In this document: piece after piece, positions 8,722 to 17,669 of the stretch
How positions within the stretch are numbered: position 1 is the first letter of the stretch
How the letters are laid out: the number at the start of each line of letters is the position of its first letter
Source: Actinomadura pelletieri DSM 43383
GTDB taxonomy: Bacteria > Actinomycetota > Actinomycetes > Streptosporangiales > Streptosporangiaceae
Direction: 5' to 3'
Assembly (NCBI RefSeq): GCF_003634705.1
Contig: NZ_RBWU01000008.1
Location: 248,001-312,000, forward strand
Length of the DNA: 64,000 nt
Made by a program: the position numbers and the translations under genes
Notes under the pieces: model-generated
Told to the model about the DNA's origin: nothing
Databases searched by the model: none
Seen by the model: the letters and a program-made list of their open reading frames with translations, nothing else

Positions 8722-9815
8722 GAATCCTCTTGGACACCGAGCGAGGGACGTGGGCCCGGTCAGGGCCGTGGTCGAGGAGAAGAAGCCGATGCCTTGTACG
8801 CCTCCTCTGCCTGGTTGCGGAGCGCTGTACGACGATGGTCGTGCCAACGACTCACGGTAAGTAGGGGCCTTCGTCCCACTGCGCATCTCTTTTAATCCCC
8901 CACGACTTTGCCGACCACAACCCTGCGCTGCTGACAAGAGGCTGCTCACCCGCTTCCACCGGCGGACGACGCTGGCGAGCCCGGTTCCCGTGGACGGCCG
9001 ACCGCTAAGGGCTGCGCCTGCGCAGAGAGTGGGGCGACCGAGCATGGTGGCGTTCCGGGACCGCGGCCAGGCCGAGCCGAAGATGTGGGCAGGACCTGGT
9101 CGTCCCACGCCGGCGCGATGCCGGACGGATTCGGTACGAACGTGACGTGGACTGTCATGTTGAGTGAAATGTCGAAAATGTTCTCATAGAGGTGAGCCGT
9201 CTCCGGGAGTTACTCAATTGGCCGCTGTCGCGCTCTCACGGGCGGTTGGCGTTCGGGCCGACCTTCATCTGTGAAGACCTGCACTGTTGTGATTAGGTCA
9301 CATCGTGGCCAGGGTGGTGTCGACCCGCTTTTCCTTGTTCGCCGCAGTGCGGAGCCATTCGATCCTGGCCTGCCCCAGTCGCAGCAAGCGGGGCGGCGCC
9401 TTCGTCCGCGCTACCTGCAAGACTTTTCCCACACTGGGGTGGCAACCCGTGCCGTTGGAGTTCGACGTCCTAGTGGTTACACGCCGCGTTGGCGGCGAGC
9501 GCCGTGCGTGAGAACCGCGGCAAAACTGAGGCGGTGAACACGACCCGTAGGCGACCAGTATGGACTCGTGACGTATCCAGCGTCGATCCTCAACTGGAAT
9601 TCGTCCTTGGTGGCTCACGCCGGGCGTAGTGGTGTGCCGGGGATCTCATTTATGGATGACGCGGGACGGTCAAAGATGTTTAGCCAGCTCAGACGAGGTT
9701 AGCGCCGTCGTTGCCGACGATTTTCGCGAAGTGCCTCTTGCGGCTTCATTGAGCGGAGCCTAGCCTTTGGGATCGATGCTTATCGCCCCACCCCGCGCAT
9801 GTAACCGTTTCTTTC

Positions 9816-11378
9816 ATGCCTGTCAAGGACCAGAGTGGAGTCCGCTTGGGGATGCAGGAAGTTTCCATCGAGAGCTCGATCAGCTGGGACGGCGAGGCCG
9901 CGGTCACCATTGACCAACGGGCGCTCCCGGATGAGTGTTTGACACTCCGCCTTCGGAACGTCGACGAGGTCATCGAGGCGATCAGAACGCTTGCCGTCCG
10001 CGGTGCCCCGACCATTGGTGTCGCCGGGGCGTTCGGCGTGGCGCTGGCCACTCGCGCGGGTGGCGCCGAGGAACAAGTGCGAGATGAGGCGGCCCGGATC
10101 ACCGCCGCTCGGCCCACTGCAAGGAATCTGCGGTGGGCCGTGGAACGGGCCGTGGCGCGGTTACCGGAAGGGCCGGATGCCGTCCTCAACGAGGCGTTGA
10201 CGATCCTGGCGGAGGACGGAGCGGCCAATCGTTCGGCCGCCGGTCGCGCCGCCGATCTGGTCGGCGGACTCATCCCCGGACGGTCGCTGCGCCTTCTCAC
10301 CCACTGCAACACCGGTCGGCTCGCGACCACGTCCACCGGCACGGCTCTCGGCGCGATTCTGGAGCTTGCGAAAATGGGCCGGGTAGCAGAGGTGCTGGTG
10401 GACGAGACGCGCCCGCTGCTGCAGGGAGCACGGCTGACCGCCTGGGAACTGGGTAATGCGGGTGTCCCCTACCGGCTGTGTGTCGACTCCGCTGCGGCCG
10501 CCGCGATCTCGCGCGGCATGGTGGACTGCGTGCTCGTCGGCGCCGACTGGATCGCGGCCAACGGGGATGTCGCCAACAAGATCGGTACCTACGGGTTGGC
10601 GGTCGCCTGCGCACGGTCGGGGGTGCCGTTCATCGTCGTCGCCCCTGAGTCGACCTTGGACGGCGCCACACCCGACGGCGGCGGCATCGAGATCGAGGAG
10701 CGCGACGCGGACGAGGTGGCCCGCCTCGCACGGACCCGGGTCGCGCCGGTCGGCGCGAAGGTCTTCAACCCGGCCTTCGATGTCACCCCCGCCGACCTCG
10801 TGACCGCGATCGTGACCGACGAGCGGATCATCCACCCGCAGGGCGGTAGCCTCGGCGAGCGGCTGGCTCGGTGCGTCCGGACGGTGCCTGGCTTCCCCGA
10901 GCCGGGCGTCCTGTTCCGGGATCTGTCCGCGTTCTACGCCGACCCTCGTCTGGTGAACGCGGTCGCGGCGGAATTGGCGGCGCGGTTCCGCGGTGGGTTC
11001 GACCTCGTCGCAGGGATCGAGGCTCGCGGGTTCCTGCTTGGCATCGCAGTCGCACAGGTGGCGGGTACGCCGTTCGTCGCCATCCGGAAGCCGGGGAAGC
11101 TGCCGGGCGAGCTTCATGCCATGACGTACGGCCTGGAGTACGGAGAGGACGTCCTCGAAATCCAGCGGTCCGCCGTGCCGCCGGGTGACCGGGTCCTGAT
11201 AGTGGACGATGTTCTCGCGACGGGCGGCACGATGGCCTGCGCGGCGGACCTCGTGGCCCGTTGTGGCGGGCGTTCTACGGGCTGCGCCGTGGCACTGGAG
11301 CTCGACGGCCTCGGCGGGCGGAACCGGCTTGCCCCGCATGCGGTCCACGCCGTCCTCACTCTGGGGGAAGACGAATGA
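9816..11378 (+). CDS. mtnA-apt: Methylthioribose-1-phosphate isomerase fused to adenine phosphoribosyltransferase
   Basis: A 520-residue two-domain enzyme. The N-terminal part (about residues 12-345) is MtnA, converting methylthioribose-1-P to methylthioribulose-1-P: RNVDEVIEAIRTLAVRGAP, the catalytic Cys in LTHCNTG and Asp in GADWIAANGDVANKIGTY. The C-terminal part (about 350-520) is an adenine phosphoribosyltransferase: PGFPEPGVLFRDLS, AGIEARGF, RKPGKLPG and the PRPP loop VLIVDDVLATGGT. Both products of MTA cleavage by the downstream MtnP are thus handled: methylthioribose-1-P by one domain, adenine by the other. First gene of a tightly coupled operon. ATG 9852 is an alternative start with GGAG upstream and fits the usual MtnA N-terminus better; ATG 9816 has no clear ribosome site. 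Confidence 0.93.
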   Translation: MPVKDQSGVRLGMQEVSIESSISWDGEAAVTIDQRALPDECLTLRLRNVDEVIEAIRTLAVRGAPTIGVAGAFGVALATRAGGAEEQVRDEAARITAARPTARNLRWAVERAVARLPEGPDAVLNEALTILAEDGAANRSAAGRAADLVGGLIPGRSLRLLTHCNTGRLATTSTGTALGAILELAKMGRVAEVLVDETRPLLQGARLTAWELGNAGVPYRLCVDSAAAAAISRGMVDCVLVGADWIAANGDVANKIGTYGLAVACARSGVPFIVVAPESTLDGATPDGGGIEIEERDADEVARLARTRVAPVGAKVFNPAFDVTPADLVTAIVTDERIIHPQGGSLGERLARCVRTVPGFPEPGVLFRDLSAFYADPRLVNAVAAELAARFRGGFDLVAGIEARGFLLGIAVAQVAGTPFVAIRKPGKLPGELHAMTYGLEYGEDVLEIQRSAVPPGDRVLIVDDVLATGGTMACAADLVARCGGRSTGCAVALELDGLGGRNRLAPHAVHAVLTLGEDE

Positions 11379-12016
11379 CCGGCGTCGTCGACGTCACCGG
11401 GGCCGGGGCCGAACTGGCCGAGATGTCCGCACGGTTCTACGCGCGGGGCTGGATGGTCGGTACGGCGGGGAACCTCTCCATCCGGCCGCCGGGTGCCGCG
11501 TACCTGGTGATCACTGGAAGCGGGCTGAGCAAGGGAGAACTGCAGGCCGGTGACATGGCCGCCGTCGAGGTGGCCACGGGATGTGCCGTGCTCGAAGGAG
11601 GGGCACGGCCGTCGGCTGAGACCGCGATCCATGCCGCGCTATATCGCCTGTTCGCCGATTGTGGCGCCGTGGTGCACGCTCATCCGCCATACGCCACGGC
11701 GGTCGCCACGCTGGCGGCGGACGCGGCCGCCGTGGAGTTCACCGATTTCGAGTTCATCAAGGGCCTTGGCGTCGCCGATCCCACGCACGTCGCCGTGCCG
11801 GTGTTCCCCAACTGGCCGCAGGTCGCGCGTATAGCCGAGGACCTAGTGGACCGCCTGGCCAGCGGAAGTCCGATGTCTGTGACCCCCGCATTTCTCATCG
11901 CCCACCACGGCGCCACGACGTGGGGGCCGGACCTGGCGACCGCTCGCAACCGCATGGAGTCTCTGGAGGCGCTCTGCCACCTCCAGTTGATCGCTTCGGA
12001 AGGAGGCACGAGATGA
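11375..12016 (+). CDS. mtnB: Methylthioribulose-1-phosphate dehydratase
   Basis: Class II aldolase/adducin-fold zinc enzyme (213 aa), dehydrating methylthioribulose-1-P to diketomethylthiopentyl-1-P. Visible are GTAGNLSIR, the substrate loop VITGSGLSKG, the acid PSAETAIHAALY, the zinc-binding HAHPP, and a late LIAHHGATTWG containing the third metal His. Starts in an ATGA overlap with mtnA-apt and ends overlapping mtnD, so the operon is strictly coupled. Fuculose/ribulose aldolases share the fold, but the neighbours settle the assignment. Confidence 0.93.
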   Translation: MTGVVDVTGAGAELAEMSARFYARGWMVGTAGNLSIRPPGAAYLVITGSGLSKGELQAGDMAAVEVATGCAVLEGGARPSAETAIHAALYRLFADCGAVVHAHPPYATAVATLAADAAAVEFTDFEFIKGLGVADPTHVAVPVFPNWPQVARIAEDLVDRLASGSPMSVTPAFLIAHHGATTWGPDLATARNRMESLEALCHLQLIASEGGTR

Positions 12017-12591
12017 CCTTGCTGCAGACCATGCCGGACGACGACCCAGGTCGGGTCCTGCTCCGCACGAGTGACCCGGACCTGATCGGAAGGGAGTTGG
12101 CCGCCCTCGGCATCGGCTGGGAACGGTGGTCCGCGAATGACCCACTGCCCGCAGAGATCGGGGAGCAGGCCATCCTGGATGCCCACGCCAAGGACATCGA
12201 CCGGCTTTGCGCCGATGGCGGCTACCGGTTGGTCGATATCGTCCGGATGGTTCCGAGCGACGAGCCTGGCTGCGAAGAGAAAGTTCGGGCGGCACGCGGA
12301 AAGTTCCTCGAAGAGCACACTCATACGGAGGACGAAGTCAGGTTCTTCGTTGAGGGGCGGGGCTGCTTCTACCTGCACCTCGGTGAAAGGGTGCACGCGG
12401 TGGTGTGCGAGGCGGGTGATCTGCTTTCTGTGCCCGCCGGGACGCGGCACTGGTTCGACATGGGCACCCGTCCCTTATTCTGCGCGATCCGCTTCTTCCA
12501 GAAGGAGGACGGCTGGATCGGCGACTTCGTCGAGGACGGCGTGGCCGCCGGTTTTCCTTCGCTGGACGAGCTGACTTCCGCACATCCATGA
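12013..12591 (+). CDS. mtnD: Acireductone dioxygenase
   Basis: Cupin-fold metal enzyme (192 aa) that oxidises acireductone to the methionine precursor ketomethylthiobutyrate plus formate (Fe form), or off-pathway with CO release (Ni form). The metal ligands are in EEHTHTEDEVRFFVEG (H-x-H-x3-E pattern) and in the later GTRHWFDMG. The order mtnB-mtnD-mtnC with 4-base overlaps is typical of salvage operons. Codon 155 is TTA (12475-12477), rare in such high-GC genomes and unexpected for a housekeeping step. Confidence 0.93.
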   Translation: MTLLQTMPDDDPGRVLLRTSDPDLIGRELAALGIGWERWSANDPLPAEIGEQAILDAHAKDIDRLCADGGYRLVDIVRMVPSDEPGCEEKVRAARGKFLEEHTHTEDEVRFFVEGRGCFYLHLGERVHAVVCEAGDLLSVPAGTRHWFDMGTRPLFCAIRFFQKEDGWIGDFVEDGVAAGFPSLDELTSAHP

Positions 12592-13367
12592 AGACAGCAC
12601 ATCAGAGCGACGTGCCTGGGAAAGCCGCGGGCAGCTCGTCCCCGATCGGGGCGGTGGTGACCGACATCGAAGGCACAACGAGTTCCATCCTGCACGTGCA
12701 CAGGGTGCTGTTCCCATACTCCCGGGACCGGGTCGCCGACTGGTTGTGGACGGCCGGTCCAGAGCACATGCCGCTGATCGATGACGTCCGGAAGTTGGCG
12801 GGCCTGCCTCGGGCCAGTCTGGACAAGGTGGCCGAGATCCTGCGCAACTGGATCGACGCGGACCGCAAGGCGTCGCCTTTAAAAGAGATCCAAGGCCTGA
12901 TCTGGGCTGACGGGTACCAGTCCGGCGAAATCTCCTCGCACGTGTACGCGGACGTGCCGCGCGCGTTGCGCCGCTGGCGCGCCTCCGGCTTGACGGTGGG
13001 CTCCTACTCGTCCGGGTCCATTCTCGCCCAGCAGCTCTGGTTCCGGCACACACCCGTGGGCGACCTGCTCCCTTACTTCGACCGCTTCTTCGACATCCCG
13101 GCGGTCGGGCCCAAACACGAGCGCGACTCCTACCAGAAGATCACCGCGGCGATCGGCCTGCCCGGCGAGGCGGTGCTGTTCATGTCCGATGTCCGCGCAG
13201 AGCTTGACGCGGCCGCGGCCGCGGGGCTGCGGACGGTCGGGGTGCATCGTGTGCCGGGTGACCGGCCCGGCCTCGGCGACCATCCAGTGATCGACACCTT
13301 CGACCGACTCAAGGAGTCCTCATGGGCACACCTCTTCCCGGAGCACGGGCTGCCGAAATCGGGGTGA
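12588..13367 (+). CDS. mtnC: Enolase-phosphatase E1
   Basis: HAD-family bifunctional enolase-phosphatase (259 aa) making acireductone from the diketo phosphate. The N-terminus has VVTDIEGTTSSILHVH, in which the catalytic DxE-type motif replaces the usual DxD, as in MtnC/ENOPH1. The middle has SSGSILAQQLWF, and FMSDVRAELDAAAAAGL is the C-terminal metal-binding HAD motif. Length matches the family. The 3' 46 bases overlap the start of mtnP in another frame. Confidence 0.92.
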   Translation: MKTAHQSDVPGKAAGSSSPIGAVVTDIEGTTSSILHVHRVLFPYSRDRVADWLWTAGPEHMPLIDDVRKLAGLPRASLDKVAEILRNWIDADRKASPLKEIQGLIWADGYQSGEISSHVYADVPRALRRWRASGLTVGSYSSGSILAQQLWFRHTPVGDLLPYFDRFFDIPAVGPKHERDSYQKITAAIGLPGEAVLFMSDVRAELDAAAAAGLRTVGVHRVPGDRPGLGDHPVIDTFDRLKESSWAHLFPEHGLPKSG

Positions 13368-14146
13368 TCGGGGGCAGCGGCTTCTACTCCCTGCTGGACG
13401 ACGCCGTCCAACGCGAGGTCACCACCCCCTACGGCGATCCGTCGGCTCCGCTCGCGATCGGGGAGGTGTCGGGCCGGCGGGTCGCCTTCCTCCCCCGGCA
13501 CGGGGCCGACCACCGCTATCCACCGCACCGCATCAACTATCAGGCCAACTTATGGGCGTTGCGCGCGGTCGGCGTCCGGCAGATCTTCGCGCCTTGCGCG
13601 GTCGGCGGGCTCGATGCCGACCTGAAGCCCGGCACGATAGTGCTGCCCGACCAGCTCGTGGACCGGACCAGCGGCCGGATCCAGACCTATTTCGCGAGCG
13701 GTGCGGTGCACGTTCCCTTCGCCGATCCCTACTGCGAGGCCGGCCGCGGGTGTGTGATGGACGCGGCGAACGCGGCCGGTGAACACGTGGTGGACACCGG
13801 GACCATGGTCGTCGTCGAGGGACCGCGCTTCTCGACCCGCGCCGAGTCGCGATGGTACGCCGCGCAGGGGTGGTCGCTGATCAACATGACCGGCCATCCG
13901 GAGGCGGTCCTCGCCCGGGAACTCGCTCTGTGCTACACGCCGCTCGCACTGGTAACCGACCTGGACGCCGGGATCGACGAGGGGAGCGCCGTCCGTCAGG
14001 CCGAGGTCTTCCGCACCTTCGCGGAGAACATCGAGCGGCTGCGGCGGCTCGTCCTGGCTGCGGTCCCGGCGCTGCCGATGACGCGGGTCTGCGCGTGCAC
14101 CAAGGCGCACGAAGGGATCGACCTGCCCATCGTCCTCGACGACTGA
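13322..14146 (+). CDS. mtnP: Methylthioadenosine phosphorylase
   Basis: Purine nucleoside phosphorylase family 2 enzyme (274 aa) cleaving MTA to adenine and methylthioribose-1-P, the first salvage step. Motifs: EIGVIGGSGFYSL, PRHGADHRYPPHRINYQANLWAL, the VVVVEGPRFSTRAES loop and LINMTGHPEAVLARE, which marks MTA phosphorylases rather than inosine enzymes. ATG 13322 has AAGGAG 6 bases upstream, inside mtnC. Codon 77 is TTA (13550-13552). Last gene of the operon, followed by a strong hairpin. Confidence 0.93.
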   Translation: MGTPLPGARAAEIGVIGGSGFYSLLDDAVQREVTTPYGDPSAPLAIGEVSGRRVAFLPRHGADHRYPPHRINYQANLWALRAVGVRQIFAPCAVGGLDADLKPGTIVLPDQLVDRTSGRIQTYFASGAVHVPFADPYCEAGRGCVMDAANAAGEHVVDTGTMVVVEGPRFSTRAESRWYAAQGWSLINMTGHPEAVLARELALCYTPLALVTDLDAGIDEGSAVRQAEVFRTFAENIERLRRLVLAAVPALPMTRVCACTKAHEGIDLPIVLDD

Positions 14147-14154
14147 GCACGGAA

Positions 14155-14200
14155 GGCGGTCGGCGGCGCGGGCGCCGAGCGGCCCGCGCCGCCGACCGCC
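14155..14200. terminator. Bidirectional terminator hairpin between mtnP and the aminopeptidase gene
   Basis: A perfect 19-base inverted repeat, GGCGGTCGGCGGCGCGGGC at 14155-14173 and its exact complement at 14182-14200, with an 8-base loop. It lies between the convergent stops of mtnP (14146) and the M1 peptidase (14201). No U-tract is present, as is usual for actinomycete terminators. Confidence 0.85.
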
Positions 14201-16735
14201 TCAGACGGCCACGGTGGCAGCTCGGACCCGTAACGTCCTGCGGACGTCGTCGGCGCCCTCCAGCAGCAGCCGCCTCAGGCTGTCCGGCGTGTCGGCCGCG
14301 TCCGCCCGCTCCTGGGTCAGCTTCAGCACCCACTCGGACGCGAACAACGCCGGGTAGCAGCCCTTGACGAACTGGCGCGCGACGCCCGGGCTCCGCCCGG
14401 CCCAGATCCCCTCGATCTCGTCGAAGTACCGCGTGGCGTACGGCTCGAGCAGGTCGCGCTGCGGGCCGCCGCGCGTCGCGGCGCCGGTGAAGCCCGCGAT
14501 CAATGTGCGCAGCGCCGTCCCGGCCAGGGCGCCGCCGGCGATGGCGGCCCAGGCCGCGGCTTTCGCCTCGGCCGTCGGCAGGGCCGCGCGGCAGGCCGCA
14601 GCCGCCTGCTCGCCCGACTCGGTCGGGTCGGCGGCGAGTTCCGCCGCGATCTCAGGCTCATCAGCGGCTCCGCAGCCGGCCAGCGCCGCCAGCAGGGTCC
14701 AGCGCAGGTCGGCGCCGACGGTGAGGCCTGGCAGCTTCTCCTCTTGGTCGAGCAACGAGCGCAGGAATGCCAGTTCGTCGCCCGCCGCGACCACCTCGGC
14801 CAACGCCTTGACATAAGCGAGCTGGTGGTCGCCGCCCGGCTCGGCCTGGGTCGCGAGGTCCCGGAGTGCGGTGCCGAGCTCGGCGCGGATGCCTGCGCGC
14901 CGCTCGTCGCTGACGTACCTGTGGACGACGAAGGCGGCCTGCCGCAGCAAACTCTCGGTGACGCCGATGTCGGTGAGCGTGGGAAGTTCGGTGATGATGT
15001 GCCGGACGTACTCGTGCGCGGGCAGCTCACCGTCGCGGGTGAGGTCCCAGAGCGCGGCCCGGCAGAGGGCGCGCGGTAGCGCGGACGGCAAGCGCCCGAT
15101 ACCACCGTCCAGCAGCGTCCGCACCGAGTGTGCGTCCAGGCGCACCTTCGCGTAGGTCAGGTCATCGTCGTTAAGTAGGAGAAGGTCGGGACGGGCAGCA
15201 CCGACCAGTGCCTCGACCGAGGTGCGCTCGCCGGTGACATCCGTCTCGATCCTCCTGCGCCGTACCAGGCGGTCCCCCTGGCGCTCGTACAGCCCGATCG
15301 CCAGGGGATGGGAACGGAGGACGTCGCCCTCCTGGAGCACCATGATGTCCGTGAAGCAGCCGTCCTCGTCGGTCTTGAATTCGATCCGGAGCGTGTTGAC
15401 CCCGGCGGTCTCCAGCCACTCCTTCGACCACTGAGACAAGTCGCGGCCGGACGCCTCCTCCAGCACCCCTAGGAAGTCCCGGAGTTCGGTGTTCTTCCAA
15501 GCGAACCGAGTGAAGTAGTTACGGACCCCGGCTAAGAAGCAGTCGTGCCCAACCCAGGCGCCGAGCAGCTTGAGCACCGCCGCGCCTTTGGAGTAGGTGA
15601 TGCCATCGAAGTTGACGTCCGCGGAGTGGACGTCGGGTATCGCGGCGGCGATCGGATGAGTCGTCGGGCGCTGGTCCTGGTCGTAGGCCCAGCCCTTGTC
15701 GGCGTCGACGAACGTCGCCCAGACATCCTCGCCCCAGCGGGTCGCGGCCGCCTGGGCGGTCGTGCCGAGGTAGGTCGCGAACGACTCGTTGAGCCACAGC
15801 CCGTCCCACCACTTCATGGTGACCAGGTCGCCGAACCACATGTGTGACATCTCGTGCAACATCACCGAGGCGCGTGCCTCCCGCTCGGCGTCGGTCACCT
15901 GGGAGCGGAAAAGAAAGTTTTCATAATAGGTCACGCAGGCCGGGTTCTCCATAGCGCCGACCTTGAGGCCGGGCACGAAGAGTTGGTCGTACTTCTTGAA
16001 CGGGTAGGGAAAACAGAACTCGCGCTGCAGGAAGTCGAGGCCCTGGACGGTCACCTCGAACAACTCGTCCGCCTCGGCGTCTAAGTGCGGGCTCAGCGAC
16101 TTGCGGCAGTACAGGCCAAGGGGGATCCCGTCATGCTCCCTGCGGAGCATATAGAAGGGTCCCGCGACGATCGTCATCAGGTACGTAGGGAGCGGCTCGT
16201 GCGGAGGAAAGTGCCAGCGCCCGCCCGTGCCGAACCCGTCCGCCGACGTATTGGAGACCACCTGCCAGTGCTCCGGGGCCAGGACGGTCAGGTCGAACGT
16301 CGCTTTGAGGTCGGGCTGGTCGAAGCAAGCGAACACTCGCTGAGCGTCGGCCGTCTGTAATTGAGTATGCAGGTAGGCCTCGCCGTCCATGGGATCGACC
16401 ATTCGGTGAAGTCCTTCACCGGATGCAGAATATGCGCAGTCCGCCACGACGCGCAGTTCGTTGAACTCGGTGAGCCCCGCCAGCGTGAGGCGCCCACGCT
16501 CAATGTCGTAGGCGGACGACCCGAGCGGCGTCCCGTTCAGGGTGACCTCGTGGACATGCTCCGCCACAAGATCGGCGAAGGTCTCCTTGCTCGGCTCGGA
16601 GCACCGGAACCGCATCACGGTTTCGCTTCCGAACCGGTCCTCGCCGCGTGTGAGGTCGATCTCGACAGTGTAGGACTCCACTTCCAGCATCCGAGACCGT
16701 GCGATCGCCTCGTCCCGCGTGAGATTCGCCGTCAT
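14201..16735 (-). CDS. M1-family aminopeptidase (PepN-like)
   Basis: Cytosolic zinc metallo-aminopeptidase (844 aa). The exopeptidase motif GAMEN is present (in KVGAMENPACVTYY), followed by the zinc site HEMSHMWFGD and the downstream Glu in LWLNESFATYL, with the catalytic Tyr region ITYSKGAAVLKLL. The length is usual for actinomycete PepN. ATG 16735 begins the family N-terminus, and AGGAGCG lies about 13 bases upstream. It carries a TTA codon at codon 126 (complement of 16358-16360), so it is probably not the housekeeping copy. It is the last gene of a five-gene leftward set, suggesting a role in trimming, resistance or turnover of the product. Confidence 0.9.
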   Translation of the reverse strand: MTANLTRDEAIARSRMLEVESYTVEIDLTRGEDRFGSETVMRFRCSEPSKETFADLVAEHVHEVTLNGTPLGSSAYDIERGRLTLAGLTEFNELRVVADCAYSASGEGLHRMVDPMDGEAYLHTQLQTADAQRVFACFDQPDLKATFDLTVLAPEHWQVVSNTSADGFGTGGRWHFPPHEPLPTYLMTIVAGPFYMLRREHDGIPLGLYCRKSLSPHLDAEADELFEVTVQGLDFLQREFCFPYPFKKYDQLFVPGLKVGAMENPACVTYYENFLFRSQVTDAEREARASVMLHEMSHMWFGDLVTMKWWDGLWLNESFATYLGTTAQAAATRWGEDVWATFVDADKGWAYDQDQRPTTHPIAAAIPDVHSADVNFDGITYSKGAAVLKLLGAWVGHDCFLAGVRNYFTRFAWKNTELRDFLGVLEEASGRDLSQWSKEWLETAGVNTLRIEFKTDEDGCFTDIMVLQEGDVLRSHPLAIGLYERQGDRLVRRRRIETDVTGERTSVEALVGAARPDLLLLNDDDLTYAKVRLDAHSVRTLLDGGIGRLPSALPRALCRAALWDLTRDGELPAHEYVRHIITELPTLTDIGVTESLLRQAAFVVHRYVSDERRAGIRAELGTALRDLATQAEPGGDHQLAYVKALAEVVAAGDELAFLRSLLDQEEKLPGLTVGADLRWTLLAALAGCGAADEPEIAAELAADPTESGEQAAAACRAALPTAEAKAAAWAAIAGGALAGTALRTLIAGFTGAATRGGPQRDLLEPYATRYFDEIEGIWAGRSPGVARQFVKGCYPALFASEWVLKLTQERADAADTPDSLRRLLLEGADDVRRTLRVRAATVAV

Positions 16736-16809
16736 ACCGTTGTTCGCTCCTGTTCGCTTGTTGGTGCATGCCGTGCTATTGGAAGCGCCCCCAGTGCTCT
16801 TGAGCGTGC

Positions 16810-17601
16810 TTACGGGGCTGGATGGGACCGCTGCGCCCGGCCGGCCGCCGTGAGCGCCGCCACGGCGCGCTCGCGCGACCAGCCGAAGGCGCGGCGCAGG
16901 TCGATCGGCCGGGCGGTGACCATCGTGTCGACGAACTGGGCGGCAGCGCGGATGTCGCGCGCGGCGCGATCGCCCGCGGACGGCACATCGAACGCCCGAG
17001 CGGTGAGGTCGATGACGCAACTCGCCCAGCCCCCGCCGCCCGCCTCGACTCCGCGGTTGGTGATCAGCAGCCGGCGGCCCAACGCGGCGACGGCCCTGTC
17101 GATCGTCTTCGCCGACTCGCCGAGCGATCTGCGGAGCACCCGGGTCGAGGTGGGCCCCTCGTGCAGCAGGTGGGCGGCCACCTTCACACCCATCGGGTCG
17201 AAATCACGCGCGGTAAGGCAGTCCTCGGGATGGCCTGCGTACTCGTACAGGTCGGCCAGCAGGCCGGGGGAGATCAGTGTCTGTTTGCCGACCAGGTATC
17301 TCCCCAGCCACGCCTCGCCGCGGACCGGCAACTCGTCCTTCCATTCCCACATCGCCTCCAGGTCCGCTCCCCAGCCGGCGGGCAGCCGCGGAAGTGTGTC
17401 GTTCCGGGAAGCCTCTCGCAGCGACGGGTACCGCGCCTGGTTCCCGCCGAACAGCAGGCAGAAGCCGAGGTCATCGACGAACTCGCGTGCCTCGGCGATA
17501 TCGCGCAGCGGCGGCTGGTCGCACCACCACCGTTCGCGGCGGGCTTGCTCCAGGTCGTCCAAGGTATGCTCCGTGTCGATCTTCTCGTCGGCCGTTCTCA
17601 C
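16810..17601 (-). CDS. Unrecognised protein, possibly AlkZ-related / winged-helix
   Basis: 263 residues from GTG 17601, which has GGAGA 7 bases upstream; the longer open frame upstream is Arg/Pro-rich and unlikely to be coding. The N-terminal part contains LLFGGNQARYPSLREA and LEAMWEWKDELP; the C-terminal half looks helical with a possible winged-helix (STRVLRRSLGESAKTIDRAV). It recalls proteins annotated AlkZ-related, a DNA glycosylase-like group, but I cannot confirm this. It lies 68 bases after speD and 74 before the aminopeptidase on the same strand. If AlkZ-like, it might protect DNA against an alkylating product; this is speculative. Confidence 0.6.
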   Translation of the reverse strand: MRTADEKIDTEHTLDDLEQARRERWWCDQPPLRDIAEAREFVDDLGFCLLFGGNQARYPSLREASRNDTLPRLPAGWGADLEAMWEWKDELPVRGEAWLGRYLVGKQTLISPGLLADLYEYAGHPEDCLTARDFDPMGVKVAAHLLHEGPTSTRVLRRSLGESAKTIDRAVAALGRRLLITNRGVEAGGGGWASCVIDLTARAFDVPSAGDRAARDIRAAAQFVDTMVTARPIDLRRAFGWSRERAVAALTAAGRAQRSHPAP

Positions 17602-17669
17602 GGTGGTTCTCCGCGGACGCTTCCCACGGCGGCCCTCCCGATCCGTCGCAGTGCGAGGCCGAGTCCGAA

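Larger units (their letters stand above)
8075..9815. other. Gene-poor 1.7 kb stretch, mostly unrecognised
   Basis: No open frame here shows convincing homology or codon bias. Two weak items are listed separately: an acetyltransferase-like tail (8299-8484) and a 34-codon frame with a good ribosome site (8617-8721). The stretch around 9160-9200 and 9600-9790 is richer in A/T, and the latter should hold the promoter of the MTA salvage operon. It probably marks the junction between two biosynthetic loci. Confidence 0.5.

Noticed and set aside
9298..9618. 106-codon minus-strand frame before the mtn operon
   Set aside because: Arg/Ser/Thr-rich, no ribosome site and no homology; probably non-coding.
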